From NCBI RefSeq assembly GCF_014637085.1, contig NZ_BMEU01000010.1:62001-126000 (forward strand): a stretch of 64,000 nucleotides of DNA, read 5' to 3'. Origin of the DNA: Comamonas phosphati (GTDB taxonomy: Bacteria > Pseudomonadota > Gammaproteobacteria > Burkholderiales > Burkholderiaceae_C). Positions 60,549-64,000 of this stretch are shown here, piece by piece; position 1 is the first letter of the stretch, and each line of letters begins with the position of its first letter. Under the pieces are notes generated by a model. The model did not search any database. It saw nothing but the letters and a program-made list of their open reading frames with translations, and was not told the origin of the DNA. Position numbers and translations under genes: made by a program.

Positions 60549-60890
60549 GTAACCAACAATCTCTGGCAACTGCGATAGTTGGGACTTCATTGTAGGCAAA
60601 ACGGGCCGCAAACCAAGACCCGGCAAGGCTTGACAAGTGATTGGATGTGTCTGTCGAAATCATTTATCAACAGCTTACCCACAAGAACAATCCACTCATT
60701 TGCCCATCAGCGACCGGAAATTGCAAGGGCTTTTGCACCGCTAGGAAACCGCCGAAATCAGCCGTTTTTTTGCATCCAACCACCATGCATTTGCGTTGGA
60801 TTCTACCTAATGGCATAGGGACACTGCCCCCGAGGGGATGAACCCGGCCTGACAGCCCGAAATCCACTCCGCCCCAGGGCATATAAAGGC
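60549..60890. other. Intergenic region between mucD and lepA with two DnaA-box-like words
   Basis: About 340 bp without a convincing gene. TTATCAACA (60664-60672) and TTACCCACA (60675-60683) match the DnaA box TTATCCACA at 7 and 8 of 9 positions and are spaced 11 bp apart. A TTTTTTT run follows at 60764-60770. No ORF with a good start is present. Confidence 0.4.
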
Positions 60891-62408
60891 TTATTTGGCA
60901 GGACGGATCAGCACGTACTGCGCCCACTCGCCGCGGCGCACCAGCACATTGACCGGCTTGGACTTGTCGGCCTTGGCCCAGGCGGCCTCGAAGCTCTTGA
61001 GGTCGGCCACTTCCACATTGGCCAGCTGCAAAATGACATCGCCTTCGCGCAGGCCGGCCCGGGCGGCCGCGTCCGTGGCGGCAACCACCTTGACGCCGCC
61101 CTTGATGGCCAGCTCCTTCTTCTGGGCCGCCGTCAGCTCGCCCAGCGTCAGGCCCAGCGGCTTGTTGCTGAGCGTGCCTTGCGGGGAGGGCTTGCCGCCG
61201 CTGCCCGGGGTCTTGGCCTTGGCGGCGGCGCCATCGGGTTCCACCTCGGCAATCACCAGATTCAGGTCCTTGTTCTTGCCGCGGCGCAGCACGGACAGCG
61301 TGCTGCGCGTTCCCGGCTTGGTATTGCCCACCATGCGCGGCAGGTCGGACACCTTGTCGATGGGCTTGCCGTCGAATTTGGTGATCACGTCGCCGGCCTC
61401 CACGCCCGCCTTGGCGGCCGGCGAATCCGGCTCCACGGCCGACACCAGCGCGCCCTGGGCCTTGCCCAGGCCTATGGATTCGGCGATTTCCTTGGTCACG
61501 GGGCCGATCTGCACGCCGATGCGCCCGCGCGTGACCTTGCCGGTGGCGCGCAGCTGGTCGCTGACGCGGATGGCCTCGTCCGCCGGAATGGCGAAGCTGA
61601 TGCCCATGAAGCCGCCCGAACGCGAATAGATCTGGCTGTTGATGCCCACCACCTCGCCGCGCATATTGATCAGCGGACCGCCAGAATTGCCGGGGTTGAT
61701 GGCCACATCGGTCTGGATGAAGGGCAGGTAGTCGCCCGTATCGCGCTGCTTGGCCGAGACGATGCCGGCCGTGACCGAGTTCTCGAGGCCGAAGGGCGAG
61801 CCTATGGCCATCACCCACTCGCCGACCTTGAGCTTGTTCACGTCGCCGATCTTGACGGCGGGCAGGCTCTTGGCATCGATCTTGACCACGGCCACGTCGG
61901 TGCGCTTGTCGCTGCCGACGATCTTGGCCTTGAACTCGCGCTTGTCGGTCAGCGTCACGATGACCTCGTCCGCGCCCTCGACCACATGGGCATTGGTCAT
62001 CACATAGCCGTCGGGCGTGAGGATGAAGCCCGAGCCCACGCCGCGTGGCTGCTCCTCCTCGCCGGGCGGGGACTGGCGTGGCGAACGACGCGGCATATTG
62101 GGCAGGGGCAGGCCGAAGCGGCGAAAGAACTCCAGCATGTCCTCGTCCATGCCCTGGCTGTCGTCGCTGCTCGTGACCTTCTCCAGCGTACGGATATTGA
62201 CCACCGATGGGCCGACCTGGTCGACCAGGTCGGTGAAATCAGGCAGACCGCGGGCCGTGGCAGCGCTCTGGGCCTGCGCCGCGGCAAACGGCAGCACGGC
62301 CGAAGCCCCGATGGCGGCCAGCGCCATGGCGCTGGCCAGCGCGGTCGCCGACACAGTGGCCGACGCGCGGGATGTGAGCGACTTCCAGGCAAATGTGGTC
62401 ATGGTCAT
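60891..62408 (-). CDS. mucD: DegP/HtrA-type periplasmic serine protease (MucD)
   Basis: A 505-residue envelope-stress protease. Signal peptide at the N-terminus (about 1-46, ending FAAAQAQS), trypsin-like domain with catalytic His (TNAHVVEGA), Asp (KRTDVAVVKI) and Ser (GNSGGPL), then two PDZ domains (about 285-380 and 405-500). ATG at 62408 has the site AAGGA; a second ATG is at 62402. Located after rpoE-rseA as part of the sigma-E envelope-stress locus. Confidence 0.95.
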   Translation of the reverse strand: MTMTTFAWKSLTSRASATVSATALASAMALAAIGASAVLPFAAAQAQSAATARGLPDFTDLVDQVGPSVVNIRTLEKVTSSDDSQGMDEDMLEFFRRFGLPLPNMPRRSPRQSPPGEEEQPRGVGSGFILTPDGYVMTNAHVVEGADEVIVTLTDKREFKAKIVGSDKRTDVAVVKIDAKSLPAVKIGDVNKLKVGEWVMAIGSPFGLENSVTAGIVSAKQRDTGDYLPFIQTDVAINPGNSGGPLINMRGEVVGINSQIYSRSGGFMGISFAIPADEAIRVSDQLRATGKVTRGRIGVQIGPVTKEIAESIGLGKAQGALVSAVEPDSPAAKAGVEAGDVITKFDGKPIDKVSDLPRMVGNTKPGTRSTLSVLRRGKNKDLNLVIAEVEPDGAAAKAKTPGSGGKPSPQGTLSNKPLGLTLGELTAAQKKELAIKGGVKVVAATDAAARAGLREGDVILQLANVEVADLKSFEAAWAKADKSKPVNVLVRRGEWAQYVLIRPAK

Positions 62409-62592
62409 CCTTTTCCTTGTTCGGTTGCAGGCCCTCATTCTGGCAAAGCTGCAACCCCTCATAAAACAATAGCTTCAAGCGCTGGAAATTCAAGCACCTG
62501 AAGCAAGAATTTAACGAAAATCGATGTCTATCAAGCGCAAGCTGCTCACAAATCAATGAACAGCATTGAGCGGCTGCGCGTACCGGCCTACG

Positions 62593-63348
62593 TCAGGGCC
62601 GCTGGGCGGAGCGCATGCTGGCGAAGTTGGCATTGCGCAGAAAACTCGCCGGCATCTGCAGATTCGCGGCGCTGCTGTACTGGGGATGCGAGGCCAGCAG
62701 CTCGTCAAGGCGCGGGTCGCGCAGCATCACGCTCTGGCCGTAAGGGCCGGCCATGGCCACCACGGAGGAGGACTGCGCCTGCTCGCCCAGGGGCAGCCCG
62801 CTTTCGTCGCCAGCCACAGAAGCCGGGGCAGCCGCCATCAGCGCCGAAACCTGCGGCGTGCCGAGATCGGCCAGCTGCGCGGCGGGCAGCGGGCTGGCGC
62901 CGCCCAGCATCACGCTCCAGCCTATGGCCGCCACGGCCGCCATGGAGGCCACACCGGCCGTCATCTTCCAGCGGAACACCGAGGCATTGGCCGCCGAGCG
63001 CACCGGGAATGCGATCACGGGCGCACCGTTGCCCACCAGACGCTCCGATGACGGCACCTGGGGAGCGGGAACCACCTGCTCCAGCTGCCCCAAGGGCATG
63101 CCGGGCTCCGCCTGGCCGGGGCGCGGCTCGCTCGCCATGAACAGGCGCACGCCCGACAGCACATCGTGCTGGCTGTGGTGGGCCAGTTCGGGGGAGCGCA
63201 GCACATCGCCGATCAGGTGGTACATGCTCCAGGATTGCTGGCCTTCGTCGCTCTCGGCATAGGCCAGCACGGCCTGCAGCTGCGGCCCGGATGCCTCCCC
63301 GTCGACCAGGGCGGAAAGCTGTTCGCGTTGGATCGGATCGTCGTTCAT
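62593..63348 (-). CDS. rseA: RseA/MucA-type anti-sigma factor
   Basis: A 251-residue inner-membrane anti-sigma factor for RpoE. The cytoplasmic N-terminal part begins MNDDPIQREQLSALVDGEAS and includes QSWSMYHLIGDVLRS, typical of the RseA N-terminal domain; one membrane segment (about 129-148, MTAGVASMAAVAAIGWSVML) and a periplasmic Ala/Ser-rich domain follow. It is 51 bp downstream of rpoE. Cleavage by envelope proteases would release RpoE. Confidence 0.93.
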   Translation of the reverse strand: MNDDPIQREQLSALVDGEASGPQLQAVLAYAESDEGQQSWSMYHLIGDVLRSPELAHHSQHDVLSGVRLFMASEPRPGQAEPGMPLGQLEQVVPAPQVPSSERLVGNGAPVIAFPVRSAANASVFRWKMTAGVASMAAVAAIGWSVMLGGASPLPAAQLADLGTPQVSALMAAAPASVAGDESGLPLGEQAQSSSVVAMAGPYGQSVMLRDPRLDELLASHPQYSSAANLQMPASFLRNANFASMRSAQRP

Positions 63349-63399
63349 GGAATTCACCTGCTCATCTTGCTTGCCCGCATCGCGCGCACTCATGCACAT

Positions 63400-64000
63400 T
63401 CACCAGCGCTTGCCGCTCTGGCGCTCCAGCAAGGGCTTGACCCTGGCCGAAATCGCCTCGCGCGCCCGGAAAATACGCGAACGCACCGTGCCAATGGGGC
63501 AATTCATGGCCGTGGCAATCTCTTCGTAACTCAGGCCCTCGATCTCGCGCAGCGTCACCGCCTGGCGCAAATCGTCGGGCAAAGCCTCCATTGCCGCATT
63601 GACCGCTTCGGCAATTTCCTGGGCGGCCAGCATGGTTTCGGGAGTCTCGTCGGTGGTTAGTTCCTGGCTGAAGCGAGAAGTTTCATCATCGTCATCCCCA
63701 GTGTGTAACGCGCTCTCGGTCAGCACGGGCGAGCGCTTCATGTCCAGCAGCGCCTTCTTGGCCGTGTTGACCGCGATGCGGTACAGCCAGGTATAGAACT
63801 TGGCCTCGCCGCGGAACTGGTGCAGGGCCCGGTAGGCGCGGATGAAGGTTTCCTGCGTGACGTCCTGCACCTGGTCCTGGTCGCGCACCATGCGCCCCAC
63901 CAGCCGCTCTATGCGGCGCTGGTATTTGATGACCAGCAGCTCGAAAGCCCGCGTGTCGCCGGCGTTGGCACGCTCGACCAGAGCCAGATCGCTGTCTGCA
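63400..64000 (-). CDS. rpoE: RpoE, extracytoplasmic-function sigma factor (5' end outside the window)
   Basis: The visible 200 or so residues include the region 2 helices (ERANAGDTRAFELLVIKYQ, DVTQETFIRAYRALHQFRG, FYTWLYRIAVNTAKKAL) and region 4 (LPDDLRQAVTLREIEGLSY, IATAMNCPIGTVRSRIFRAR). The reading frame continues through 63901-64000 beyond the window edge, so the N-terminus is missing. It directs envelope-stress transcription and precedes its anti-sigma factor and mucD. Confidence 0.97.
   Translation of the reverse strand, partial: ADSDLALVERANAGDTRAFELLVIKYQRRIERLVGRMVRDQDQVQDVTQETFIRAYRALHQFRGEAKFYTWLYRIAVNTAKKALLDMKRSPVLTESALHTGDDDDETSRFSQELTTDETPETMLAAQEIAEAVNAAMEALPDDLRQAVTLREIEGLSYEEIATAMNCPIGTVRSRIFRAREAISARVKPLLERQSGKRW

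Overview
The window is chromosomal DNA of a high-GC betaproteobacterium of the Burkholderiales, most likely the family Comamonadaceae (Comamonas/Delftia/Acidovorax group). The evidence is gene order: rpoE-rseA-mucD-lepA-lepB-rnc-era-recO-pdxJ-acpS-nagZ, fimV-truA-trpF-trpB-trpA-accD, leuC-leuD-leuB-asd, hom-thrC-mobB-moeA-moaD and rpsF-priB-rpsR-rplI, together with TAAAAT-type -10 boxes. Genus is inference; no rRNA or tRNA gene was seen.

Layout. 1-5 kb: an aldehyde dehydrogenase, a 270-bp nested-palindrome repeat, a small membrane protein and clpB. 5.4-11 kb: molybdopterin genes (moaE, moaD, moeA, mobB), with moaE separated from moaD by about 3 kb of accessory DNA. That insert holds two unknown small genes, a serine-recombinase C-terminal fragment, a low-GC MAPEG gene flanked by integron-like recombination sequences, and a polytopic membrane protein. 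11-16.5 kb: thrC, hom, an alanine-type aminotransferase, a Mth938-like protein and bcp. 16.7-22.2 kb: a PIN-PhoH ATPase, dnaB and the rpsF-priB-rpsR-rplI operon. 22.4-26.3 kb: the heat-shock operon grpE-dnaK-dnaJ with a good sigma-32 promoter. 26.3-42 kb: a Sel1-repeat protein, a LysR regulator, leucine genes, asd with a candidate attenuator leader peptide, fimV, truA, tryptophan genes and accD. 42-50 kb: yggT, a LON-domain protein, lysS, a diguanylate cyclase response regulator, purT, two unknown genes and a 6-phosphofructokinase. 50-64 kb: an SbmA/BacA-type ABC exporter, nagZ, acpS, pdxJ, recO, era, rnc, a DUF4845 protein, lepB, lepA, mucD, rseA and the 3' part of rpoE.

Most genes are housekeeping: amino-acid synthesis (Thr/Met/Lys/Ile via hom, thrC and asd; Leu; Trp), protein folding and quality control (clpB, grpE-dnaK-dnaJ, rpoE-rseA-mucD), translation, replication, RNA processing and molybdenum cofactor. 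The less ordinary signals are in non-coding DNA. (1) At least seven copies of a structured GC-rich repeat start at or just after stop codons, always in the same orientation as the upstream gene; in leuD and acpS the repeat supplies the stop codon. (2) A palindromic element has 19-bp terminal inverted repeats, and a second lone copy of its end lies over the stop codon of the aminotransferase gene. (3) An apparently leaderless 33-codon leader ORF ending in Lys/Thr/Ile codons lies upstream of asd. (4) A probable integron gene cassette splits the moa cluster.
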